Assembly (NCBI GenBank): GCA_965205055.1
Contig: OZ242030.1
Location: 496,001-560,000 of the forward strand
Direction: 5' to 3'
Length of the DNA stretch: 64,000 bases
From: CBDBBY01 sp965205055
GTDB taxonomy: Bacteria; Pseudomonadota; Alphaproteobacteria; Rhodobacterales; Rhodobacteraceae
Of the stretch, positions 25,559-33,802 are shown piece after piece; the stretch's first letter is position 1, and each line of letters begins with the position of its first letter. The notes beneath the pieces are model-generated. The model was not told where the DNA came from, searched no databases, and saw nothing but the letters and a program-made list of their open reading frames with translations. Position numbers and translations under genes: made by a program.

Positions 25559-26250
25559 CCAACTTCCATCCTTCAAGTCACACGCATGCCGGTCAACAAG
25601 CGTCTGCAAGCGAGCTCGGCGACGCATTTGTAAACAACACTCTTTTGAGATGTCAAGCAATTGTTTGGGTTCAGCATTTTTGCGACGGTTCGGAGTCCAA
25701 TTCGAAGTCCTTCAAGGACGAGTCATCGGTTTGGATGCAATGTTTTCCAGCGTCCGTGTTTTCGGTTTGGAAAGTTTATGTCTGTTTTGGGTTCGCTGGC
25801 GCGCGGTCGGCATGGCTGACGTTCCGGCAATCCCTTTTGATCCGCTTGCCGAGCAGCAAGCTCCAAGCATGAATCGTCGTCGCCTCCCACGCTTTCCGTT
25901 TGCCTGCGCCGTTCTCGAAAATTCGGCAGTTTGATTTTACGCAACTGCCCAGCAGGCTTTTTCTGGTTTTCATTTGGTCGGGCTGCGGAACAGGGGACAA
26001 TCCGGGCTCCGGGCTGCGGAACTCCGGAAAGCTTGGAAGCAAGCCTGTCTCGTCACGGAACCGCCTTCACGGTCTGCTCAAAGGAGCTGAAGGCGTCGCG
26101 CAGGCGTGCGTCGCAATGAATTCAGGGGAGTTGCAAGCGCCTTGGGATGCCCGCGGAATCCGCGCTGTCGGTTGAAGCTTGCGGACGCAATCAATTGTTC
26201 TTATGCTCAATGCATGCAAAAACAACAAGAAAACACAGGGAGTCCAGTAA
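25559..26250. other. Intergenic region upstream of the sugar ABC importer
   Basis: Nearly 700 bp between divergent genes. An open plus-strand frame covers part of it but lacks family similarity and overlaps the DUF882 gene, so it is not called. No transcriptional regulator gene for the transporter is here. A promoter candidate lies close to the binding-protein gene. Confidence 0.5.
26179..26207 (+). promoter_or_regulatory. Candidate promoter of the sugar ABC operon
   Basis: TTGCGG (-35) and TATGCT (-10) are separated by exactly 17 bases and lie about 45 bp before the binding-protein start. Matches are partial (4 of 6 each) but position and spacing fit a sigma-70 promoter. Confidence 0.45.
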
Positions 26251-27573
26251 ATGCATAGACGCAATTTCGCAGGTCTTTTCGCCGCGGCAATTTCCGCCGG
26301 CATCTTCGGTGCCGCCACCGCCTCCGAAACCATCCAGCACAACCTGTTGCCGGGAAAACCGTTTGAAGGGACGACGTTGAACATCCTGTCGGTCGTGACG
26401 CCGCAGTTCGACGGTCTGATGTTGAGAGACGGCGAATTCACTGAACTGACAGGCATTGAAACGGAATGGACATTTATCCCGTTCGTGTCGCTGCAAGAAA
26501 AGATCGCCGCTGAAGGCTTGGCAGGCGTCGGCACATACGACGTCGTGAACTATCTGGACAGTTGGGGTCCTTCCAACAGCCATTGGCTGCTTACGATTGA
26601 TGACCTGATGGACCGCGACGGCATCTCAATGGATCGGTATCCGGAAGCATTCGCAAGGTCTGCGCAATTCGAAGGCCAGACATACGGGTTCCCGCTCAGG
26701 GCCCATCCGCAATTGCTTTTCTATCGCAAGGATCTCATCCCGAATCCTCCGACCACGTGGGACGAGCTCGTGGAAATTGGAAAGCAATTGAAGGAATCCC
26801 ATCCCGAAATCGCGCCGTTGGCACTCTACTACAACAACGACGGCAATCGGCAGAACCTGTTCATTTGGCTCAATTTCATTTGGGCCGCCGGAGGCGACAT
26901 TTTCAACGATGATTGGACGGCCGCATGGACATCCGAAGAAGCGCTTCAGGCGACGGAAGACTACATCGCGCTCCACACGGTCCACAAAGTGACCAATCCG
27001 AACTCGCTGGCTTTCGTTGAACAGGATGCGCGGCAGTCCTTTCAACAGGGCAATTCGGCGATGATCCCCGTGTGGTGGTGGGCGTACTCCGGTTTCTACA
27101 ATCCCGATGCATCGACGCTCACGAAGGACCAGGTCGCCTTCACGGGCATGCCGGCATACATGGGACGGACGAAGACATATGCGATCTCCATGCCGTTTTC
27201 GATTTCAACTTACTCAAAAAATCAAGGCGCTGCGTGGGAATTCCTGAAGTGGCTTTCGAACCCGGAGATGGACCGTGCGAACGCGATCGAACGTGAGGTT
27301 GCCGGCAAGAGTATCGTCAACAACGTGGTCACGCACATCTCGAGCTTGCAGGATCCGGATGTGAACGAAGCAAATGACGGCATTCAGGCCGCCGCATGGG
27401 AGTCGCTGCGCGAATCCGACATCATGCCTCAGATTCCTGAATGGCCGGAAGTCGGCGACATCCTGTCTTCTGCGATCGCCCGTGCTGCCGCCGGCGGCGA
27501 CGTGCGCGCCCTGATGATCGACGCTGCGGAGCAGTCGGACAGAATTCTGAAGCGTGCCGGGCGAATAAATTAG
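26251..27573 (+). CDS. Sugar ABC transporter, periplasmic solute-binding protein (family 1)
   Basis: Periplasmic receptor of a CUT1-type carbohydrate importer. The 440 residues start with a signal peptide (MHRRNFAGLFAAAISAGIFGAATA-S), preceded by a GGGAG ribosome binding site. The mature part follows the SBP_bac_1 pattern, with YDVVNYLDSW, GFPLRAHPQLLFYRKDLI, PPTTWDELVEIGKQL, and the aromatic segment NSAMIPVWWWAYSGF likely lining the sugar site. It heads an operon with two permeases and an ATPase. The substrate cannot be named: no catabolic gene or regulator is adjacent. Confidence 0.9.
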   Translation: MHRRNFAGLFAAAISAGIFGAATASETIQHNLLPGKPFEGTTLNILSVVTPQFDGLMLRDGEFTELTGIETEWTFIPFVSLQEKIAAEGLAGVGTYDVVNYLDSWGPSNSHWLLTIDDLMDRDGISMDRYPEAFARSAQFEGQTYGFPLRAHPQLLFYRKDLIPNPPTTWDELVEIGKQLKESHPEIAPLALYYNNDGNRQNLFIWLNFIWAAGGDIFNDDWTAAWTSEEALQATEDYIALHTVHKVTNPNSLAFVEQDARQSFQQGNSAMIPVWWWAYSGFYNPDASTLTKDQVAFTGMPAYMGRTKTYAISMPFSISTYSKNQGAAWEFLKWLSNPEMDRANAIEREVAGKSIVNNVVTHISSLQDPDVNEANDGIQAAAWESLRESDIMPQIPEWPEVGDILSSAIARAAAGGDVRALMIDAAEQSDRILKRAGRIN

Positions 27574-27585
27574 CGAGCCAAACTG

Positions 27586-27617
27586 CGCGGGCGCGAACTC
27601 ATTGGTCTGCGCCCGCG
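27586..27617 (+). repeat. Perfect GC-rich hairpin between the binding-protein and first permease genes
   Basis: CGCGGGCGC and GCGCCCGCG pair over nine bases with a 14-base loop, starting 12 bp after the binding-protein stop. There is no T run. Like the hairpin after pstS, it probably protects or partly terminates the message so that the binding protein is made in excess. Confidence 0.8.
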
Positions 27618-27642
27618 ACCATGGCGGCTTGACCGTTCCGAC

Positions 27643-28515
27643 ATGCGCGATCACGTATTGAAATATCTGCTTGTGCTGCCGGCAATAGTCGTTGTCGCAG
27701 CAACTGCCGTTTGGCCCTTGGCGCGGTCGCTGGTCCTTTCATTCTATACAGGTCGGCTGAATCGACCCGGGTTTCCGCAAGGTTTTCTAGGGACCGACAA
27801 CTACTACTGGGCGATTTTCGAAGAGCCCGCCTTTTGGAACTCCGTTTTCGTCACGACCGTCTACACCATCGCGACGGTCGCGGTGACCGTATCGCTCGCC
27901 CTCGGATTGGCACTGCTGCTGGTTCCGGGCGGCAAGTTTCGCATGTCGGTGCAAACGCTGCTGATTTTGCCGTTCGCGATGTCGCCCGCGCTTATCGGCG
28001 TATCGTTCCGGTTCATGTTCAATCCGGAATTCGGACTTTTCGACGCATTTTTCGGGCTTTTGATTCCGCCGCTGGCAGAAATCAACTGGCTGTCCGATCC
28101 GGTGCTCGCCTTCATAGTTTGCGTGCTCGCCGATGTCTGGGGATGGATCCCGTTCCTGACGCTCGTGCTGATCGGAGGTTTGGCGGCCATACCCCACGAT
28201 ACGATAGAGGCCGCCCAAGTCGACGGGGCCGGCAGTTGGAGGGTTTTCCGCGACGTCACGCTTCCGCAACTCGGTCCGGTTTTGGCAGTGGTCGTTATTT
28301 TGAAATCCATATTCTCGTTGAAAACATTTGATCAAGTCTACATGCTGACGAACGGCGGGCCCGGCGCAGCGACGCAGACGCTTAGTCATTACGTCTATTT
28401 CAATGGGCTGAAATACGGCCAGATCGGCTACTCAGCGGCCGTTGCATGGTTGATGGTCATACCGATGATCGCTTTGACCTACGCCTACGCAAGACTTGTC
28501 TTCAGGAAAGACTGA
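27643..28515 (+). CDS. Sugar ABC transporter permease (MalF type)
   Basis: Inner-membrane permease of the importer, 290 residues with about six membrane segments. The EAA loop that docks the ATPase is present as IPHDTIEAAQVDGAGSWRVFRDVTLPQLGPVL, and the conserved TNGGPGAATQTLSHYVYFNGL near the C-terminus is typical of MalF/UgpA-like permeases. It follows the binding-protein gene after 69 bp and is followed three bases later by the second permease. Confidence 0.93.
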   Translation: MRDHVLKYLLVLPAIVVVAATAVWPLARSLVLSFYTGRLNRPGFPQGFLGTDNYYWAIFEEPAFWNSVFVTTVYTIATVAVTVSLALGLALLLVPGGKFRMSVQTLLILPFAMSPALIGVSFRFMFNPEFGLFDAFFGLLIPPLAEINWLSDPVLAFIVCVLADVWGWIPFLTLVLIGGLAAIPHDTIEAAQVDGAGSWRVFRDVTLPQLGPVLAVVVILKSIFSLKTFDQVYMLTNGGPGAATQTLSHYVYFNGLKYGQIGYSAAVAWLMVIPMIALTYAYARLVFRKD

Positions 28516-28518
28516 ACT

Positions 28519-29346
28519 GTGAACGGGGCGCAAAGACGCAGGCTGGTTCGGATCGTGCAAACGATCGTGATTCTGGCGGCAGCGGCGGTCATGATCGTGC
28601 CAATCATCTGGATTTTCCTCGCAGCCTTCAAGACGCACGTCGACGTCTATCAGCTCAAGATATTCTTCAATCCGACGTTCAAGAATTTCCTGACCGTATT
28701 CGAATCGCCGTATTCGCTTGGAAGCAAGCTATACAACTCCACCATCGTCGCAGGCGCGACGGTGGCGATAGCGATCCCAGTCGCCACATGCGCCGCATAT
28801 TCGTTTTCCAGATTCAGGCTGAGAGGCGAATTGACAATGCTGGTCCTTATACTGGCGACTCAATTCGTGCCGGCCGTCGTGATCGTCCTTCCGTTTTTCG
28901 TGATGTTCCGCGACATCGGACTTCTTGACACGCGAGTCGGGTTGATCATGGTCAATCTTGCCATCGTCATGCCGTTCGCGATCTGGATGATCAAGGGATT
29001 CATCGACGGCATTCCGATCGACACGGAAGAAGCTGCGCTCGTCGATGGCTCCACTCGGCTGCAGGTGATCAGGAACATCGTTTTGCCCTTGGCTGCGCCC
29101 GGCCTGATCACGTCGGGCATCTTTTGTTTCATCATTGCTTGGAACGAGTTCCTTTTCGCTTTGATTCTTACGAACAAGGATGCAGTCACGCTGCCGGTCG
29201 GCTTGGCGTTGTTCAAGGCTGAAGAGGGCGACCTTTGGAATCTGCTGTCGGCCGCTGGGATCATCATCATGCTTCCGATGTTCGTGCTGGCGCTGATCAT
29301 CAGGAATCATTTCGTTCAGGGCATGACTATGGGGGCTGTTCGCTGA
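28519..29346 (+). CDS. Sugar ABC transporter permease (MalG type)
   Basis: Second permease, 275 residues, starting at GTG. Six membrane segments are predicted by eye. The EAA loop reads IPIDTEEAALVDGSTRLQVIRNIVLPLAAPGLI and the C-terminal region FCFIIAWNEFLFALILTNKDAVTLPVGLALF is characteristic of MalG/UgpE-type partners. It starts three bases after the first permease and overlaps the ATPase start by one base, indicating a single operon. Confidence 0.93.
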   Translation: MNGAQRRRLVRIVQTIVILAAAAVMIVPIIWIFLAAFKTHVDVYQLKIFFNPTFKNFLTVFESPYSLGSKLYNSTIVAGATVAIAIPVATCAAYSFSRFRLRGELTMLVLILATQFVPAVVIVLPFFVMFRDIGLLDTRVGLIMVNLAIVMPFAIWMIKGFIDGIPIDTEEAALVDGSTRLQVIRNIVLPLAAPGLITSGIFCFIIAWNEFLFALILTNKDAVTLPVGLALFKAEEGDLWNLLSAAGIIIMLPMFVLALIIRNHFVQGMTMGAVR

Positions 29347-30410
29347 TGGCTGGAATCAGGTTGGAGGGCGTTACGAAGCGATGGGGATCTTTTGTGGCCG
29401 TCGACAACCAAAGCTTGACTGTCTTCGATAAGGAATTCCTTGTGCTTCTGGGTCCGTCCGGATGCGGGAAAACCACGACAATGAGGATGATCGCCGGACT
29501 GGAAGAGCCAACGGACGGCAAAGTCTGGATCGGCGACCGCATGGTCAATGAAGACCTTCCGAAAGACCGGGACGTGGCCATGGTTTTCCAGAACTACGGA
29601 CTCTATCCGCACATGACGGTTTTCGACAACATCGCTTACCCGCTGAAAGTGCGGAGGATTGAACGGTCGAAGATCGCGCCGCTGGTGGAAAGCGTGGCAG
29701 CCAGAGTCGAGCTGTCGGACCTCCTTGAACGCAAGCCCCGTGAGTTGTCCGGCGGACAGCGGCAGCGCGTCGCGCTTGCCCGGGCGATCGTGCGCACTCC
29801 GCAAGTGTTCTTGATGGATGAACCGCTGTCGAATCTGGATGCGAAGCTGCGAGTCACCATGCGTGCGGAACTCAAGCATTTGAGCCATGAGCTGCAGATC
29901 ACCACTGTTTACGTCACCCACGACCAGATAGAGGCGATGACGCTCGCCGATCGAGTTGCAGTCATGCATGAAGGGCGAATCCAGCAACTCGGCACGCCCA
30001 ATGAAATCTACAACGATCCTGCGAATATCTTCGTGGCGGGTTTCATCGGTTCGCCGGCCATGAACCTGCTGGAAGGGCGGCTTGAAGACGGAATATTCGT
30101 GACCGATGGCGGGCGCGAATTCCTTCGCGCCGGACGCGGCGACAGGGCGAAAGCCATTCTCGGAATCAGGCCGGAGGACATTGAAGTCGTGCCGATATCC
30201 GAGGACGCGGTGCAGGCTGTGACCTACGCCACGGAAAACACCGGAGAAAGCATTCTCGTAACAGCGCAGTTCGGCAGGCAGCGGATCACCTGCAAGGGAA
30301 GCCGGTACCTGAAGGCGGCGATCAATGAGCCCATCGGGCTGCGAGTCAATTCTGCGCGAACCTACCTGTTCGATTCGGACACCGGCGAAAGAGTGCGCGA
30401 AGTCGAATAG
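29346..30410 (+). CDS. Sugar ABC transporter ATP-binding protein (UgpC/MalK type)
   Basis: Cytoplasmic ATPase that drives the importer, 354 residues. Walker A is GPSGCGKTT, the Q-loop is VFQNYGLYPHM, the ABC signature is LSGGQRQRVALARA, Walker B is VFLMDEPLSNLDAKLR, and the switch His is in VTHDQIEAMTLADR. The C-terminal TOBE region with LGIRPEDIEV is typical of the UgpC/MsmK/MalK branch, which often serves several sugar importers. The ATG overlaps the stop of the permease gene. Confidence 0.94.
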   Translation: MAGIRLEGVTKRWGSFVAVDNQSLTVFDKEFLVLLGPSGCGKTTTMRMIAGLEEPTDGKVWIGDRMVNEDLPKDRDVAMVFQNYGLYPHMTVFDNIAYPLKVRRIERSKIAPLVESVAARVELSDLLERKPRELSGGQRQRVALARAIVRTPQVFLMDEPLSNLDAKLRVTMRAELKHLSHELQITTVYVTHDQIEAMTLADRVAVMHEGRIQQLGTPNEIYNDPANIFVAGFIGSPAMNLLEGRLEDGIFVTDGGREFLRAGRGDRAKAILGIRPEDIEVVPISEDAVQAVTYATENTGESILVTAQFGRQRITCKGSRYLKAAINEPIGLRVNSARTYLFDSDTGERVREVE

Positions 30411-30713
30411 GCCGCCGCCGTTGCGGAAAATCATGCGGAGCGTCGAGCGGCGCAGGGTCGCGGCGAATGAAGATTTGCCGCTCGGCTGCGACGCTTCTGC
30501 CCGAAATCGGACACATTACGAAAGATTGAACAAATGCCGCATTTTGGCCATAAAGCATTGGAACAAAGCGACCCTTGGACAAAAATTCCGGCTTGGGGAT
30601 TGCTGCCATGTGACCATTGCATGACAACTCCGTGCTGCGCGGCGGTTCCAGTTTTGCTTTGAAACGGCGACTGCGTTAACGTCCGACCGCAAATCAATCA
30701 CCGCAGACCGAAA
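30411..30713. other. Intergenic region between the ABC operon and the L,D-transpeptidase gene
   Basis: About 300 bp. No gene, clear terminator or recognisable promoter was found; it should hold the promoter of the downstream envelope cluster. Confidence 0.45.
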
Positions 30714-32339
30714 ATGCAGCTCAGTCGACTTGGATTTCTTTTGCCCCGAAGCTTTTGCGCGGCGTTGATAACGGCAGCAGGGTTGGCCCTGCCTGCGGGC
30801 GCCGAACCTTCCCGAAATCTGGAAGCGCCGGTTTTCCAGCTTGCGTTGGCCGAGACCGCGGCGCCGTTCGAGGAGCTTTACGCGTACTACCTCGAAGCAG
30901 GATTCCGTCCGATCTGGATCGGAAGCGAGGACAAGAAAATCAGACGAAGGCAAGCATTCCTGTCTGCGCTGGGATCTTCGTCCGATCATGGAATTCCGCT
31001 GGGGAGTTTTCGAAAGCGAAAGATCGAGGATTTGCTTTCCGGCGTCGATGATTTGCGGTCGGCGGCTGCGGCGGAGTTGGAGATCAGCAGCGAATTCGTT
31101 CAGTTCGCGCGCGAATTGAATTCCGGTTTCCTGGACCCGCAAGACATAGACAAGAATATCGCCCCCTCGCGCGAAATGCTTGCGACGGATTTTCTTCTGA
31201 ATGGGATTTCCGAAGAAGATCCGGAGATCTTCATTTCCAGCCTAGCGCCTCAAAGCGCGGATTACGCCAGTCTTTTGATGCTTCACGAAAAGTACCGTTC
31301 GCTTGCGGCGTTCGGAGGCTGGGGACCGAAGGTCGAGGCGGAGAGCCTGAAATGGGGCGATTCCGGCCCGGACGTCGTGGCGTTGCGCAACAGATTGATC
31401 CGAATGGGGTATTTGTCGCGCATCGCGGAAGCCACTTACGGTTCGGCGATCACCTTGGCGGTTCGCAGGTTTCAATTGGACCACGGACTTGAAGCGGACG
31501 GCCTTGCCGGACCGCTTACGATCAAGGCGGTGAACGTGGATCCAAGCGAAAGGCTGTGGCAAGTGATTGCATCGCTGGAAAGGGCGCGCTGGATGAACAA
31601 GCCGCTTGGCGAGCGACACATATATGTGAATCTTGCCAACTTCCGGGCCGAGGTCATGGACAACGGGCGGTCGGTTTTCGATTCGCGCGTCGTGATCGGG
31701 CGGAATACTCCGCGCCTCAGAACGCCGGAATTTTCAGACGTCATGACTCACATGACAGTCAATCCGGTTTGGCATGTGCCGAGGTCGATCGCGGTGGGCG
31801 AAGTGCTGCCGCAATTGAAGCAGGATCCGAGCGCAGAAGCCGCGCTTGAGATATTCGACCCGGAAACAGGCGCCGTCGACCGCGCGGAGATCGACTTCAA
31901 CGCCTACAACGCGCGCGACTTCCCGTTCAGGATGCGCCAGCCGCCCGGTCCGACCAATGCGCTGGGCGCCGTGAAGTTCATGTTTCCGAACAAATACAAC
32001 ATCTACATGCACGACACGCCGGAGAAAAAACTTTTCGCGAGCGACGTGAGAGCATACAGCCACGGGTGCATCCGAGTTCATCGGGCATTCGACTTCGCGC
32101 GCATGCTCCTGTCGGAACAGATGTCGCCTTCGTTCGATTTCTTCGACAATCTGATTCAATCAAGAACAGAGGTGCATGTGAATTTCGACGAGCCGCTGCC
32201 GGTCCACGTCACATACAGGACGGCGTGGGTCACGCCGGACGGACGCACGAACTTCCGAACGGACATCTACAATCGCGACAAGGCGATCTACAACGCCTTG
32301 CTGGCATCCGGTCTCGAAAACGGATTTCCGAGCAGCTGA
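30714..32339 (+). CDS. L,D-transpeptidase (YcbB/LdtD type)
   Basis: Forms 3-3 peptidoglycan cross-links or attaches proteins to peptidoglycan in the periplasm. The 541-residue protein has a signal peptide (about 1-30), a helical N-terminal scaffold domain, a peptidoglycan-binding domain (about 215-275, WGDSGPDVVALRNRLIRMGYL...AVRRFQLDHGLEADGLAGPLT) and the YkuD catalytic domain (about 303-460). The active site is YMHDTPEKKLF...RAYSHGCIRV with His450 and Cys452. The order scaffold-PG-binding-YkuD is that of LdtD/YcbB. It is followed seven bases later by the lpxD frame. Confidence 0.93.
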   Translation: MQLSRLGFLLPRSFCAALITAAGLALPAGAEPSRNLEAPVFQLALAETAAPFEELYAYYLEAGFRPIWIGSEDKKIRRRQAFLSALGSSSDHGIPLGSFRKRKIEDLLSGVDDLRSAAAAELEISSEFVQFARELNSGFLDPQDIDKNIAPSREMLATDFLLNGISEEDPEIFISSLAPQSADYASLLMLHEKYRSLAAFGGWGPKVEAESLKWGDSGPDVVALRNRLIRMGYLSRIAEATYGSAITLAVRRFQLDHGLEADGLAGPLTIKAVNVDPSERLWQVIASLERARWMNKPLGERHIYVNLANFRAEVMDNGRSVFDSRVVIGRNTPRLRTPEFSDVMTHMTVNPVWHVPRSIAVGEVLPQLKQDPSAEAALEIFDPETGAVDRAEIDFNAYNARDFPFRMRQPPGPTNALGAVKFMFPNKYNIYMHDTPEKKLFASDVRAYSHGCIRVHRAFDFARMLLSEQMSPSFDFFDNLIQSRTEVHVNFDEPLPVHVTYRTAWVTPDGRTNFRTDIYNRDKAIYNALLASGLENGFPSS

Positions 32340-32346
32340 CCGCCGC

Positions 32347-33501
32347 GTGCGACTTGAAAGACGTGCGCAGGCCGCATCCGGGGAAAAGCGCAAGGCGACG
32401 CGGGCAACATTGAGATTCACGGTAGGGCAGATTGCGCAGGCATTGGACGCCGAGGCATGCGGCGATTCGAGTTTGCAGGTTTCCGGACTCGCAGAGCCGA
32501 AAGCCTGCCGCGCCGACGATCTTGCGCTCGCAATGGCTCCCGAATTCGCGAAGGAAATAGGGCAAGGCGGCGCGCGCGCGGCCATCCTGAGGACGGGCAC
32601 TGCGTGGAAAGCCCTTGGCCTGGAGGCCGCGATCATTGTCGATCAACCCAGATTCGCTTTGGCTTTGGCGACCAAATTGTTCGACCCGGGTCCCGATGTT
32701 CCGGAAGGAATTCACCCGACTGCGGTCGTCGGCAATTCTGCGGAAATCGGCGAAGGAACGTCCATCGGCCCTTTTTCGATCATCGGCGAGGGTGCGCGCA
32801 TCGGGCAGGGGGGCGCAATCGGCGCACATGTCTCGATAGATCGCGATGCGCAGATCGGCCTTGGCGCGCTCATCTATCAGGGCGTCAGGATCGGGCGGAA
32901 CGTGCGCATCGGAGACCGCTTCATCGCTCACGCAAACTCGGTGATCGGGAGCGACGGCTATTCCTATGCTACGCGGGCGCCCGGCGCGGTCGACGAGGTT
33001 CGATCCACGCTCAGCGGCCGCTTGACCCAAAAGCAGGCCGAATATGTGCGAGTGCACTCGCTCGGGACCGTAGAAATAGGCGATGACGTAGAAATAGGCG
33101 CATGTTCCGCAGTCGACAGGGGAACCATTGCCTCGACCGTCGTCGGCGAGGGGACCAAGATCGACAACCTCGTGCATATCGGACACAATGTGCGGGTCGG
33201 AAAGCACTGCTTGGTTTGCGCTCATGTGGCGGTCGCGGGCTCTGCGGTCATCGGCGACAGGGTCGTTCTTGCCGGCATGGTCGGCGTATCGGATCATGTC
33301 ACCGTCGGCGACGACGTTGTCGCGGCGGGAGCATCCAAGCTGTTCAGGGACGTCAAGCCAGGTCGGTCCGTGATGGGCTCGCCGGCAGTCGACTTGGACT
33401 TGAATATAAAGATGTACAAGAACCTCCGAAGATTGCCGCGAATGATCGCTGAATTCAACGCGCTCAAGAAACGTGTTTCAAATCCTGCGAAAAAAGCGTA
33501 A
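32347..33501 (+). CDS. lpxD: UDP-3-O-acylglucosamine N-acyltransferase LpxD
   Basis: Adds the second hydroxyacyl chain in lipid A synthesis, using acyl-ACP. The protein has a short N-terminal uridine-binding domain (FTVGQIAQALDAEACGDSSLQVSGLAEP) and a left-handed beta helix of hexapeptide repeats (IGEGTSIGPFSIIGEGARIG ... VVGEGTKIDNLVHIGHNVRVGKHCLVCAHV), with the catalytic His in the NLVHIGHN segment, and a C-terminal helix. The open frame from GTG 32347 gives 384 residues, but family similarity begins at TTG 32410 (about 363 residues); neither has a strong ribosome binding site. Here lpxD is followed by an acyl carrier protein and a ketosynthase rather than fabZ-lpxA. Confidence 0.92.
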   Translation: MRLERRAQAASGEKRKATRATLRFTVGQIAQALDAEACGDSSLQVSGLAEPKACRADDLALAMAPEFAKEIGQGGARAAILRTGTAWKALGLEAAIIVDQPRFALALATKLFDPGPDVPEGIHPTAVVGNSAEIGEGTSIGPFSIIGEGARIGQGGAIGAHVSIDRDAQIGLGALIYQGVRIGRNVRIGDRFIAHANSVIGSDGYSYATRAPGAVDEVRSTLSGRLTQKQAEYVRVHSLGTVEIGDDVEIGACSAVDRGTIASTVVGEGTKIDNLVHIGHNVRVGKHCLVCAHVAVAGSAVIGDRVVLAGMVGVSDHVTVGDDVVAAGASKLFRDVKPGRSVMGSPAVDLDLNIKMYKNLRRLPRMIAEFNALKKRVSNPAKKA

Positions 33502-33528
33502 TGGAAGGCGCACGGCAAGGTACGGCAG

Positions 33529-33795
33529 ATGGCGGACTCAGTTTCAACGCGAGTAATTGAAATCATTGCGGAACAAGCGGTCCTTGAAGTGGGCGACGTG
33601 TCGATGGATTCAACGCCCGAGGAGCTTGGGATCGACTCGCTTGGGGTGGTGGAGTCGATATTCGCCATTGAGGAGGCGTTCGACATCGAGGTTCCGTACA
33701 ATGCCAATGAGCCGGCGAAGAGCGAGTTCGATTTTTCCAGCGTTCGCGCGATAGTCGACGCAGTCAGGCAGTTGGTTTCCCAGAGAGGAAACTGA
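33529..33795 (+). CDS. Acyl carrier protein (specialised, NodF-like context)
   Basis: An 88-residue carrier protein. The phosphopantetheine attachment site is Ser37 in ELGIDSLGVVESIFAIEEAF. It differs from housekeeping AcpP, which has the DSLD-type motif with a Val-Glu helix; here DSLG is closer to NodF and other special-purpose carriers. It lies between lpxD and a FabF-like ketosynthase, eight bases before the latter, so the pair probably makes or loads a particular acyl chain for lipid A or another envelope lipid. That role is inferred from context only. Confidence 0.85.
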   Translation: MADSVSTRVIEIIAEQAVLEVGDVSMDSTPEELGIDSLGVVESIFAIEEAFDIEVPYNANEPAKSEFDFSSVRAIVDAVRQLVSQRGN

Positions 33796-33802
33796 AGCGG
33801 CA

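Noticed and set aside
25419..25934. 171-codon plus-strand frame overlapping the DUF882 gene
   Set aside because: No family motif or ribosome binding site, and it overlaps the better supported minus-strand gene.
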